In this document: positions 8,413 through 16,820 of the stretch, in pieces
Layout of the letters: each line of letters opens with the position of its first letter
Position numbering within the stretch: position 1 is the first letter of the stretch
From: LZORAL124-50-18 sp051208045
GTDB taxonomy: Bacteria > Pseudomonadota > Gammaproteobacteria > Pseudomonadales > Oleiphilaceae
Direction: 5' to 3'
Length of the DNA: 64,000 bases
Assembly: GCA_051208045.1 (NCBI GenBank)
Contig: JBPJFY010000007.1
Span: 62,001 to 126,000, forward strand
Made by a program: the position numbers and the translations under genes
The notes under the pieces: generated by a model
The model's input: only the letters and a program-made list of their open reading frames with translations
The model's database searches: none
Told to the model about the DNA's origin: nothing

Positions 8413-9168
8413 CTACTTCACCCGTGACCAGATTTCTGCATAACGCCCGCTGGCTACCAGCTTTTCCAGCCCTTTGTTGAAGTCAGCAATCAACTGGTCA
8501 TTCATTAAACTTCGGTTGGCGGTAACAAGGTGGTAAGCCGCTTCGTTGATGGGCTTGGGGTGCGTTGTGATCCTGTCTTTTTGATCAGGCATGTGTTCTC
8601 TGAGGGTGGTGAAACCCACCTCCATGTTGGAAGGCGCAACATCAATACGCCCCATGGTGAGCATCTTGAACAGTTGGCGTTCATTGCGAACCACATTCGG
8701 AATAAGGTCGCCCGCAGCGATGGCTTTGCTCATATCATCCGAGTAACCGTAGCCACTGATCACCGCCATATTGAATTGTTTGAGGTCATCAATCGTAGAC
8801 CACTCAAAGGGATAGTCTTTTCGGTGAAAGAACACCACCCGGCCGTGGAATATTGGCTGACTAAATAACAGATGCTGCAGGCGTTCACTTGTTTTTTGCC
8901 ACCCAGCAGTGACATCGGCCTTGCCGCTGCGTACCTCGTGCATGGCGCGTTTCCAGGGAAGAAACCGTACTTCGGTTTCCAGACCCACGAGACTCAGTGC
9001 TTCGACGACGGTTTGTGTGAGTACACCCCCGTGTTCGGCGCTTTCCGAACTGTAGGGTGTCCACTCTCCCATCAACAGTGTAATGGGGGCGTTTTCTTCA
9101 GCGGGCAGCGACCAGGCGCAAAATGAGAGCAGGCAGGTAAGTGCAAAACGAAGGCGAATCGGAAACAT
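8413..9168 (-). CDS. Periplasmic solute-binding protein, family 3 (amino-acid type)
   Basis: 251 residues with a signal peptide (cleavage near Ala20-Glu). The order 'WTPYSS ... VEALSLVGLETEVRFLPWKRAM ... GKADVTAGWQKTSERLQHLLFSQPI' is the bacterial extracellular solute-binding protein 3 pattern. No ABC permease is adjacent; many such orphan proteins in gammaproteobacteria act as sensors or have unknown roles. A TTG lies 18 bases upstream in frame, but the ATG at 9168 gives a normal signal peptide. Confidence 0.8.
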   Translation of the reverse strand: MFPIRLRFALTCLLSFCAWSLPAEENAPITLLMGEWTPYSSESAEHGGVLTQTVVEALSLVGLETEVRFLPWKRAMHEVRSGKADVTAGWQKTSERLQHLLFSQPIFHGRVVFFHRKDYPFEWSTIDDLKQFNMAVISGYGYSDDMSKAIAAGDLIPNVVRNERQLFKMLTMGRIDVAPSNMEVGFTTLREHMPDQKDRITTHPKPINEAAYHLVTANRSLMNDQLIADFNKGLEKLVASGRYAEIWSRVK

Positions 9169-9321
9169 GACGCAAAGGTACCACAATTGGCTAAATGGTC
9201 AGGATAACGCCTGTCTAATTGATGATCAATATTTAATTGGGGTAAGGGAGGGAATAGAGGGGGAGGGTAGATGGGGCCTTGGCCGGCCTGCCGAAACCGC
9301 AGACCGACCTTAATCTGATGG

Positions 9322-10197
9322 CTAGAAGGGCCACCACCACTTCTTATTCCTGGCGCGTTCCAGTTCTTTCTGACGTTCCAGTTCTTCCTGGTAAGTTTCC
9401 CAGTCCTTGTTCAGCTTGTCGATTTCGCGATCGGTTTTCAGCCGCTTGGTTGGGCCGCCACCAAATGGCCAGTACCATTTGGCGGACCGATAATAGCCGT
9501 CCGCTTTTAATTGCTCAATTTCTTCACTTCGAGCGACCTGAAGCTCATCCAGCGTGGACTCATACGTGTCTTCCCGGTTGATTTCTACGATGGAAATACC
9601 CGCGTTACTCTTGGCAAGAGGGGGCTTGGAAATAATAAAGCGTGTGTCGACAATTTCCTTGATCGCGACATCGCGGCTCACCAGTTGCATTTCTCCTTGA
9701 GCGAACGTGTCATCTGCCGGGATGTCCGGATTGGAGCCGGGTGGATTCGACACTTCCGAATAACGGAAATAGTAAACTTTGCCAGGCTCTATGTGAAAAT
9801 CACCATCCACAATCAGGTCAAGAGCGAAATGCCCGATGCCTTCGAAGCCGAGGACCGCACCCAAGGGACGTCGCATGGTCAGTCGGCGCTTGCCGGGAGC
9901 CATCTCCAGCCAGGTGTAACCATTGCCGCGAATGTTCACGTAATGTCGATCATCGATGTAAATGCTCGGTGCGTCAATTTCATCCGCCGCCCATTGGCTG
10001 ATAGGCCGGTAAAAGTACACCAGTGCATTCTGGTTTGAACCCCAGGCATCGTTGGGCAGGTGAACAAACTCCTGGCCATTCACCGGTGCGACAAATGCGC
10101 CACCGTGCTTTTCAAAGGCAAGGTAGATTCTGGGACAGCCAGCCAGTAATCCTGTCAAAGAGACGATGATAGCGAGTTTAGCAATTCTCGAAAGCAT
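9322..10197 (-). CDS. Outer-membrane-type lipoprotein, DUF2846-like
   Basis: 291 residues. The N-terminus is a lipoprotein signal with lipobox LLAGC (Cys about 21). The central part, 'ALVYFYRPISQWA ... SIYIDDRHYVNIRGNGYTWLEMAPGKRRLT', has the look of DUF2846 lipoproteins, which carry a short beta-rich domain presenting a displayed value. A charged C-terminal coiled-coil-like tail (about 235-280) ends in 'KKWWWPF', and a near copy 'KWYWPFGGG' occurs about 60 residues earlier. Function unknown. The ATG at 10197 was chosen because it starts the lipoprotein signal. Confidence 0.65.
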   Translation of the reverse strand: MLSRIAKLAIIVSLTGLLAGCPRIYLAFEKHGGAFVAPVNGQEFVHLPNDAWGSNQNALVYFYRPISQWAADEIDAPSIYIDDRHYVNIRGNGYTWLEMAPGKRRLTMRRPLGAVLGFEGIGHFALDLIVDGDFHIEPGKVYYFRYSEVSNPPGSNPDIPADDTFAQGEMQLVSRDVAIKEIVDTRFIISKPPLAKSNAGISIVEINREDTYESTLDELQVARSEEIEQLKADGYYRSAKWYWPFGGGPTKRLKTDREIDKLNKDWETYQEELERQKELERARNKKWWWPF

Positions 10198-10436
10198 AGA
10201 GTGTGTGTCCAGATTTGCAGGCACCCCTGATGGGCGGAATTCCATTTTTACAAGGTTTAGTCAGGCATTGTAGCAGCATTATTCCGCAATATTTGAGTAC
10301 CAATTCAAGTCATGAACAGGTGAGGGCAAAAAAAATTAACAAATTGTTACCGGATGGTCGTATTTTCACGGGAGTGCATTTGGGGTAAAACCGGGCTACA
10401 GTTCTGACACTAAAGAGAGAAAAGGCAGAGATAACC

Positions 10437-11420
10437 ATGTATAGAGCAATACAGGTCACTAATGACGCTGGGAAGTATCAGGCACAGGTATCACATTTGG
10501 AGGATGACGCATTACCGCCGGGGAATGTTGTCGTGAAAATTGCGTATTCAACCCTTAATTATAAAGATGCGCTGGCATTGACGGGCCAGAGCCCGATCCT
10601 CCGAAAGTTCCCAATGACGCCGGGTATTGATTTTGCCGGTGAAGTTGAGCAAAGCGATGATCCCCGCTACCAGCCGGGGGATCGCGTGGTGCTGAACGGT
10701 TGGGGGGTGGGCGAGTCACACTCAGGCGGTCTGGCGCAGCGCGCCCGGGTGTCTGCGGACTGGTTGATACCCTTACCGGAGGGATTAACCCTTCGGCAGA
10801 GCATGGAACTGGGTACCGCAGGCTATACTGCAATGCTGTGTGTTCAGGCATTGCACAATCAGGGAGTGCGGCCGGATCAAGGCGAAATCGTGGTGACAGG
10901 AGCTTCCGGCGGGGTTGGGAGTGTTGCCATCGCCTTGCTGGCCGCGCGTGGATTCCAGGTCGTCGCCAGTACCGGTAAGTTGCAGGACGTGGAGTATCTG
11001 AAAGCGCTGGGTGCATCCGAGGTGATGGATCGCTGTGCACTGTCGAATCCCGGCAAACCCTTGCAGAAAGAGCGATGGGCTGGTGCGGTGGATGCCGTGG
11101 GCAGTCACACGTTAGCCAACGTGTGCTCCAGTACCCGCAGTGAGGGCGTGGTGACCGCCTGTGGTCTGGCGCAAGGGATGGATTTTCCGGCAAGTGTCGC
11201 CCCGTTCATTCTCCGCGGCGTAAAACTGCTCGGTATCAACAGCGTATACTGCCCCTATGCACAGCGGCTTGCTGCCTGGCAGGCCCTGGCGGAAGAGTGG
11301 AAGCCTGAAGCGCATCAGGATGTTATCAAAGAAATTTCACTGGCAGACTGTGTCGCGCACGCTAAGGCCATGCTGCGTGGTGAAGTGCGCGGACGCTTGG
11401 TAGTGGATGTGAATGCCTGA
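10437..11420 (+). CDS. acuI: YhdH/AcuI family NADPH-dependent acryloyl-CoA/quinone reductase
   Basis: 327-residue medium-chain reductase without structural zinc. 'YSTLNYKDALALTG' and 'PGIDFAGEVE' near the N-terminus, 'GWGVGESHSGGLAQ' and the cofactor motif 'VTGASGGVGSVAIALL' (about 160) are diagnostic of YhdH/AcuI. AcuI reduces the toxic intermediate acryloyl-CoA to propionyl-CoA and protects marine bacteria growing on DMSP or acrylate. No DMSP lyase is adjacent, so a general detoxifying role is as likely. The next gene follows after 53 bases on the same strand. Confidence 0.88.
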   Translation: MYRAIQVTNDAGKYQAQVSHLEDDALPPGNVVVKIAYSTLNYKDALALTGQSPILRKFPMTPGIDFAGEVEQSDDPRYQPGDRVVLNGWGVGESHSGGLAQRARVSADWLIPLPEGLTLRQSMELGTAGYTAMLCVQALHNQGVRPDQGEIVVTGASGGVGSVAIALLAARGFQVVASTGKLQDVEYLKALGASEVMDRCALSNPGKPLQKERWAGAVDAVGSHTLANVCSSTRSEGVVTACGLAQGMDFPASVAPFILRGVKLLGINSVYCPYAQRLAAWQALAEEWKPEAHQDVIKEISLADCVAHAKAMLRGEVRGRLVVDVNA

Positions 11421-11473
11421 TGTTTTGACGAAACAATAAAACATCAACATGCCCTAAACGGAGTGCTCGGCAT

Positions 11474-12646
11474 ATGAAAGATTTTCTGCACGCCATGCTC
11501 GCACACTGGCCGAGCACAATTACGCTGCGGGAGAAAGTGCTTACTTCCCTGGTGACGTTTTTCGCCATGGTGGTGGTGAGTCAGATTGGCGTTGGCGTGA
11601 TATCGCCTTCCCAGCATTTTGTGCTGGTGGCCTCCATGGGTGCATCCGCCATGTTGATTTTTGTGATCCCCAATAGCCCCCTTGCACAACCTTATCCCTT
11701 TGTCCTCGGGCATGTCGTACCGTCAGCCATCGGTGTGCTCTGTGCCATGCATGTGGAGAGCTTTTACCTGGCGGCAGCCTTGACGGTGAGTCTAAGTCTG
11801 GTTGCCATGTACCTGTTGAATTGCCTGCACCCGCCCGGCGGTGCGGCGGCGTTGGTACCAGTGCTGGCACACGATCAGCAGATTCTGGATCTCAGCTACG
11901 TTGTGTTCCCCGTTTTGGTGAATGTGATCACGATGCTGGCATTAGCTTTGGTTGCTCATCGATGGATTCTTAAAAAGGAATATCCGGTGAGGCCGATTCA
12001 ACAGCGGGATGATCTGCATGGACATAAAGATCCCAGCCCGCTGGCGCGTTTGGGTATTAATCGTGATGACCTGAATGCTGCCTTGGCGTCATTTAATGCG
12101 TACTTAAATGTGAGTGAGGGTGATCTGGCCCGCCTCTATGCCAGCGCACAATCCAAGGCGTATGTTCGGAAATTTGGTGAAATCCAGTGCCAACACATTA
12201 TGTCCAGAGATGTCGTGACCGTGGAATATGGCACTGAACTGGAAGAAGCCTGGGCATTGTTGCGAAAGCACAAAGTGAAAATGTTACCGGTGGTAGATCG
12301 CGCGAACCGAGTGATTGGTGTGTTGTCGCTGGTGGATTATCTTAAACGCGCTGACCTGAAAACCTATCAGGGCTTTGCCGATAAGCTGGTGGCATTTGTG
12401 CGACGCACGCCATCGTTACATACCGACAAACCGGAAGTCGTTGGACAGATCATGGCAACACCGGTGTTTACTGTACAGGAATCTGACTTTATCGCGTCGC
12501 TGGTACCGCTGTTGTCGGACCGGGGGTTGCACCACGTCCCGGTGGTGAACGATGCGCAACGGCTGGTCGGCATCATTGCGCAGTCCGATTTGATCGCCGC
12601 ACTGTACTCGGGCGCGGTTGAAATGGCAGGCACCACCGGAGAGTGA
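11474..12646 (+). CDS. HPP family membrane protein with tandem CBS domains
   Basis: 390 residues. Residues about 25-170 hold four hydrophobic helices and the family signature 'CLHPPGGAAALVPVL'. The C-terminal half carries two CBS domains (about 235-300 and 320-380), the first starting 'IMSRDVVTVEYGTELEEAW', the second 'IMATPVFTVQESDF'. Plant HPP proteins carry nitrite across plastid membranes; CBS pairs bind adenosine compounds and gate transporters. A transport role under nucleotide control is inferred. GGAG precedes the ATG by ten bases. Confidence 0.85.
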   Translation: MKDFLHAMLAHWPSTITLREKVLTSLVTFFAMVVVSQIGVGVISPSQHFVLVASMGASAMLIFVIPNSPLAQPYPFVLGHVVPSAIGVLCAMHVESFYLAAALTVSLSLVAMYLLNCLHPPGGAAALVPVLAHDQQILDLSYVVFPVLVNVITMLALALVAHRWILKKEYPVRPIQQRDDLHGHKDPSPLARLGINRDDLNAALASFNAYLNVSEGDLARLYASAQSKAYVRKFGEIQCQHIMSRDVVTVEYGTELEEAWALLRKHKVKMLPVVDRANRVIGVLSLVDYLKRADLKTYQGFADKLVAFVRRTPSLHTDKPEVVGQIMATPVFTVQESDFIASLVPLLSDRGLHHVPVVNDAQRLVGIIAQSDLIAALYSGAVEMAGTTGE

Positions 12647-12798
12647 TCCTGAGAAGGCACGATGTCTTATTATTCTTGAAAATTTAACGCGAAAAACCTG
12701 CCACTGATTAAAAAGTGACTATACTGACCATATAAGATGGACAATGGGAATGGATCGAGCGTGATCTTCCGGAAATAATTCGTGTTAAGGTGGAAACC

Positions 12799-14322
12799 AT
12801 GCCACAGTCAATCAATTTCAAATTCAGCTTGTTGACCAGTATTACCGTCATCGTCTTGCTGATGGGGTTCGGCGCCTACAACTACTCACAAACCAGTGCT
12901 TCCCTCAATGCTTCTTTGAACAAGCAGGTAGACTCGGTGTTGGGGCGTTTGAAAATCAGCCTGCCTCCCACCATCTGGAACTATGAGACCGAACAGCTGA
13001 ACAGTATTGTCGCCTCGGAAGTGTCCAACGATGTGATACATGCGATCTATGTGTTTGATACCAAGAGCTTGATGACGGGTCAGATTAAATCCGCGGATGG
13101 CACTGAAACCGTGAAAAAGCTCCCTGATGACCTCGGCCGCGTGAAAGAAGTACCCCTGCAATATGAAGAGGATGGCGCGCTCAATAAGGTCGGGCGTGTG
13201 GTCGTGACCATCGACAGTTCCGCCATTGATGAGCTCCTGGGCCAGTCGTTAACGCGGTTGGTCGTGCAGACCGTCATTATCATTGTTGCGTTGATTCTGT
13301 TGGTTGGCTTTTTAATGAAAGGGATCGTGATTCGCCCCATTGAGCAGATCAATTCTGCGCTGAAGGACATTGCGGCTGGGGAAGGTGATTTGACTCAGCG
13401 GCTGGGCGCTTCACGCCAGGACGAGTTGGGTGCGCTGGCACAGCAATTTAATCTCTTTGTCGAAAAAATTCAGGATCTGGTGCAAAAGGTCCAGGAGAGT
13501 GTGTTGGAATTGAACTCGGCCAACCAGGAAACCAATCAAATTGCCGCTGAGACCAGCGAAGCGGTGGATCAGCAGCGCCATGAAACCGATCAGGTAGCAG
13601 CGGCGATGAATGAATTCGACGCCACGGCACATGAAGTCGCGAAAAATGCCGTAGAAGGGGCCTCTGCGGCAGATCAGGCCAAGAGCACCGGGTCTGAAGC
13701 TCAACGAGTGGTTCAGGAAGCGATTCAATCGATCAATAAACTGGCACAAGACATCGACAGCAGCTCAGCGGTTATCAGTGACCTGGAAAAAGAAGTGGCG
13801 AACATCACGTCCGTGCTGGATGTGATCCGTGGCATTGCGGAACAAACCAATCTGTTGGCACTCAACGCGGCCATTGAAGCGGCGCGTGCGGGCGAGCAGG
13901 GCAGGGGATTTGCGGTGGTGGCCGATGAAGTGCGGACCCTCGCCAGCAAAACGCAAGCGAGTACCGAAGAAATTCAGGAAATGATCAGTCGTCTGCAAAA
14001 CGGTACGAGTAAAGCGGTGGCGGTGATGCAGAGCAGTAAAACCAGTGGTGATGCTACGGTTGAACTGGCCAGCAATGCCAATGAAGCGCTCAACGGAATT
14101 GCCGGTGCGATTGATGTGATCAGCGATATGAACACCCAGATTGCGAGTGCTGCGGAAGAACAGACGGCGGTGACCGAAGAAATTAACCGCAGTTTGAGCC
14201 GAATCTCTGAATTGGCTGATCGTACCTCCAGCCAATCGTCTGCGTCCAAGCATGCCAGTGACCGCCTGACGGTACTGGGGCAAACGCTGCAGTCTCTGGT
14301 AGGTAAGTTCAAAGTAAGCTAG
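12799..14322 (+). CDS. Methyl-accepting chemotaxis protein
   Basis: 507 residues. Two membrane helices (about 8-27 and 155-178) enclose a small, roughly 125-residue periplasmic sensor of unrecognised ligand type. A HAMP domain (about 178-232, with 'EGDLTQRL') and a cytoplasmic coiled coil follow. The conserved hairpin tip 'NLLALNAAIEAARAGEQGRG' is at about 350-370. No C-terminal pentapeptide for CheR binding is seen. The ATG at 12799 is favoured over the GTG at 12790 because AAGGTGGA precedes it. No che genes lie nearby. A terminator follows. Confidence 0.92.
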   Translation: MPQSINFKFSLLTSITVIVLLMGFGAYNYSQTSASLNASLNKQVDSVLGRLKISLPPTIWNYETEQLNSIVASEVSNDVIHAIYVFDTKSLMTGQIKSADGTETVKKLPDDLGRVKEVPLQYEEDGALNKVGRVVVTIDSSAIDELLGQSLTRLVVQTVIIIVALILLVGFLMKGIVIRPIEQINSALKDIAAGEGDLTQRLGASRQDELGALAQQFNLFVEKIQDLVQKVQESVLELNSANQETNQIAAETSEAVDQQRHETDQVAAAMNEFDATAHEVAKNAVEGASAADQAKSTGSEAQRVVQEAIQSINKLAQDIDSSSAVISDLEKEVANITSVLDVIRGIAEQTNLLALNAAIEAARAGEQGRGFAVVADEVRTLASKTQASTEEIQEMISRLQNGTSKAVAVMQSSKTSGDATVELASNANEALNGIAGAIDVISDMNTQIASAAEEQTAVTEEINRSLSRISELADRTSSQSSASKHASDRLTVLGQTLQSLVGKFKVS

Positions 14323-14352
14323 CCCCCTTTCCCCTTGATTCTTTCTGATCAT

Positions 14353-14376
14353 GCCGGAGTCATCCGGCTTTCTTTT
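14353..14376 (+). terminator. Rho-independent terminator after chemoreceptor gene
   Basis: A 6-bp stem (14353-14358 with 14363-14368), GTCA loop and a T-rich tail (TTTCTTTT) lie about 30 bases after the stop codon. Confidence 0.75.
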
Positions 14377-14570
14377 GCGCGTTACTTCACAGATTAATCA
14401 ATGGTAATAGTCACGACTACCTCGATTGGTTAAAATGCCGGCGCTTCCAAAATCACTTCCATAAGTACGTCGTCATTACTATTTGTTTTATGCTTGAGTT
14501 TGTATTCAAACGAATGCAATAAATGACAGGTAGATTGGATCGACCAAAACAAAGACAGAGGGGACCGTCG

Positions 14571-14756
14571 ATGTTAAGTGAAGTAGAGTGGGTAGAAATA
14601 GGCCGGTCAGTGAGCTGGTACCTGCCACACAATTGCGGCGCACAGCCCGCCCATGAAGATCTGAAAAAAGCGGCCTGGGAGTTGGGCATCACACTCTCCG
14701 AAGCCCGGCAAGCCTATCAGGCGTTCACCTCCGCACATAATAGACACCTGAACTGA
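14571..14756 (+). CDS. Small unknown protein
   Basis: 61 residues. GAGGGG lies seven bases before the ATG, and the sequence has a sensible amino-acid mix with Trp-Tyr-Leu-Pro near residue 17 and a helical C-terminal half ('EDLKKAAWELGITLSEARQAYQAF') that could be a small helix-turn-helix-like bundle. No family recognised. It ends one base before the end of the convergent gene at 14758, which argues that both frames are real. Confidence 0.5.
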   Translation: MLSEVEWVEIGRSVSWYLPHNCGAQPAHEDLKKAAWELGITLSEARQAYQAFTSAHNRHLN

Positions 14757-14757
14757 T

Positions 14758-15081
14758 TTACGACGTACACCAGGGAAGAAATGCACAGAGGTGACCCTTT
14801 CGCGTGCGTCGCTCCGTAAAAGCGCGTTCAAGGGCTTTTACCGTATCTTTTCCTATTGCCAGCGTCAGATGGCCCCAGCAAAATTCACATGAGTTGTCTT
14901 TGTAGTACACCAGGTAGGGAACGGGCACGTCATCCCCGGAAATGCTGTTGTACTGAATATGCATACTCTCACCCAGCATCAGGCGCGCATTTCTTTGATG
15001 GTTTTGTTCGGCAATTCGAAACCACAGGATCTGGCCGTCCGGGGTGGTCAAATGGCTTGAAAACTCATTGTGCGGGGGCAT
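14758..15081 (-). CDS. Unknown small protein
   Basis: 107 residues, no signal peptide or membrane segment, with three cysteines including 'CEFCWG' around residue 65. A full Shine-Dalgarno (AAGGAG) lies eleven bases upstream of the ATG, and the frame is open for the whole length. I do not recognise a family. It converges with the 61-residue gene, their stop codons being almost adjacent. Confidence 0.5.
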   Translation of the reverse strand: MPPHNEFSSHLTTPDGQILWFRIAEQNHQRNARLMLGESMHIQYNSISGDDVPVPYLVYYKDNSCEFCWGHLTLAIGKDTVKALERAFTERRTRKGHLCAFLPWCTS

Positions 15082-15304
15082 GAATGCCGGGCTCCTTCAT
15101 TGTCACCTTGGTCTATGAACCTGTTTCCGTACAAGGGTAGCAGTAACGGGCAGAAACAGGAATGGCTGCTCGCAGATCAAAAAGTGATAACTCCGTCATA
15201 AAAGTACGAAAACGCATCGAATTGAAAACAAAACGCACCTGTGTGTCCAGCATTTCGGTGCTATGGTGACTAGAACAGTCATTTCCCAGGGCATAAGGAA
15301 TGTC

Positions 15305-16123
15305 ATGGCTACCGTGCATACCCACTATGATAACCTGAAAGTACCTCGGTCCGCGTCTGCAGATCAAATCCGGCGCGCATACAAGCGGTTATGTCAACAA
15401 TTGCATCCAGACAAGCGGGGGGGCGCAGCCTCTTCCCGGGATTTTCTGCTGGTGAGTGAAGCCTACGACGTGCTTAGCCAACCGGCTCGCCGTGAAAAGC
15501 ACGATGCCTGGATTGCCCGGGAAGAAGCCAAAAACAGGGAATACCACCGTGACTCGATTTCTTTGGCTGGACTGAATGCGTTGGCGGCGCAGCAGGCGCG
15601 GGCACGTCAGCAGGAAAAACGCCAAAGACATCGGGAGATTCATGAACAGATTGATCTCGCCCGTAAGTTGCTGAGAGCTCGGCGCAATGCGACAATGGCT
15701 TCTAATGAGACTTCTAATGAGACTTCTAATGAGACTTCTAATGAGGACGCTAACGTGGCCTCTGCAATCGCCAGCCGGGCGAATATGCATTATCGCGCCG
15801 GGCTGGACTGGATAGAACGCCAGCGCGCGCGAGCACAATCGGTACGCTGGACAAATCCGCTGGCCAGCAGAGACGTTCCCGCCGTGTTGGCGAAGCTCGT
15901 CGGTGTGGGGATTATCTTTTCAGTGTTGATGTTGAAACCGGTGTTCAGTCCGGAAACGCAAAATGACCGTGTGCCTGAGATCGGGGATGCGGTATCCCCT
16001 TGGGGGGCGTCGTTGCCAGCGTATCGTCCGTTGGCATTGTCTGAAGCCCGGAGAGAAGTCTTGCCCCTGCCGGGTACGCCACCAATTCACACGCCTGAAT
16101 GGGTTCAGGATAACGTGTTCTAG
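15305..16123 (+). CDS. DnaJ-like (J-domain) membrane protein
   Basis: 272 residues. The J-domain fills residues 5-70 and includes the required HPD tripeptide in 'LHPDKRGG' and the helix-IV region 'YDVLSQPARREKHD'. A basic helix (about 95-130) follows, then four tandem copies of a Ser-Asn-Glu-Thr-like tetrapeptide, and one hydrophobic segment (about 198-215) that should anchor the protein. There is no Gly/Phe region or zinc finger, so it is a class III J-protein that recruits DnaK to an unknown client. The ATG at 15305 has AAGGA before it. Confidence 0.8.
   Translation: MATVHTHYDNLKVPRSASADQIRRAYKRLCQQLHPDKRGGAASSRDFLLVSEAYDVLSQPARREKHDAWIAREEAKNREYHRDSISLAGLNALAAQQARARQQEKRQRHREIHEQIDLARKLLRARRNATMASNETSNETSNETSNEDANVASAIASRANMHYRAGLDWIERQRARAQSVRWTNPLASRDVPAVLAKLVGVGIIFSVLMLKPVFSPETQNDRVPEIGDAVSPWGASLPAYRPLALSEARREVLPLPGTPPIHTPEWVQDNVF
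15698..15745. repeat. Four tandem 12-bp repeats inside the J-protein gene
   Basis: Unit ACTTCTAATGAG repeated four times, the first differing by one base. Each unit encodes Thr/Ala-Ser-Asn-Glu. The length is a multiple of three, so changes in copy number keep the frame. Confidence 0.95.
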
Positions 16124-16198
16124 GATGGTGTTCGCGCCAGGCCCGGTCAATGAGGTCTAGCGGTTGAAACTTGGTGGTTGAAACATAGCCGTTGAATC

Positions 16199-16762
16199 TT
16201 AGTTGTTGGCTCTGACCTGATAGAATGCCAGGGTTTTAGCGACCACCTCATTTTTTTTGTCTTTTATCTCGCCTTGGAGCGTGAAGCGTGACTTGCCATC
16301 GCGATGCACCTCTTCGCCAATTCGGGCAATCTCTTCTTTGCTTAATGAGAACTCCACCGTGACGTCAGTTTTCGCTTTCTTGAGAAACTCGATTTCCATT
16401 TTCTCCAGAATCGGGAAAAAGTCTTCTTCAAAACTGAAGATCTGCAATATGCCGCCGGGCAGTTCAGCCACGGTAAACAGTGCGCCGGCATACATGGCAT
16501 TAAAGTGGTTCTTGTTGGGTTTAAACGGGATGCTGGCCTTCACGTAGCCTGGGCGGAAGTCCACCACTTTGAAGTGGTTGCGGGTGGCAAAGGGTATCGA
16601 CATCCCCACCAGCTTCGTGATCATCGCGAGTGCCGCATTTTTTTTCAGTGCGCCCGCAGGTGAATTTAACTGTTCTTCATTCTGGGTGATTTCGTTCACC
16701 CAGGCTTTAAACTGGGTTTGAAGCTTATCAATGGCGTGTTGTACGGTGCTTGTGGCAGACAT
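16199..16762 (-). CDS. DUF4442/PaaI-like hotdog-fold thioesterase-type protein
   Basis: 187 residues. The core (about 45-185) has the hotdog pattern: 'VVDFRPGYVKASIPFKPNKNHFNAMYAGALFTVAELPGG' lines up with DUF4442 and PaaI-type acyl-CoA thioesterases, where the Asn/His-containing loop and following helix form the active site. The N-terminal 40 residues look helical. The ATG at 16762 has AAGGAG before it. It follows the amidase gene after 58 bases on the same strand, so both may be one transcript. The substrate is unknown. Confidence 0.75.
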   Translation of the reverse strand: MSATSTVQHAIDKLQTQFKAWVNEITQNEEQLNSPAGALKKNAALAMITKLVGMSIPFATRNHFKVVDFRPGYVKASIPFKPNKNHFNAMYAGALFTVAELPGGILQIFSFEEDFFPILEKMEIEFLKKAKTDVTVEFSLSKEEIARIGEEVHRDGKSRFTLQGEIKDKKNEVVAKTLAFYQVRANN

Positions 16763-16820
16763 CTGGGTCTCCTTTTTTATGGATTGGACTTTCAGCAGCT
16801 TGGCTATTTCACTGCTCAGG

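Noticed and set aside
9218..9230. Palindrome ATTGAT-G-ATCAAT upstream of the solute-binding protein gene
   Set aside because: It resembles FNR half sites, but the spacing is one base, not four, so it is not a proper FNR-type site.
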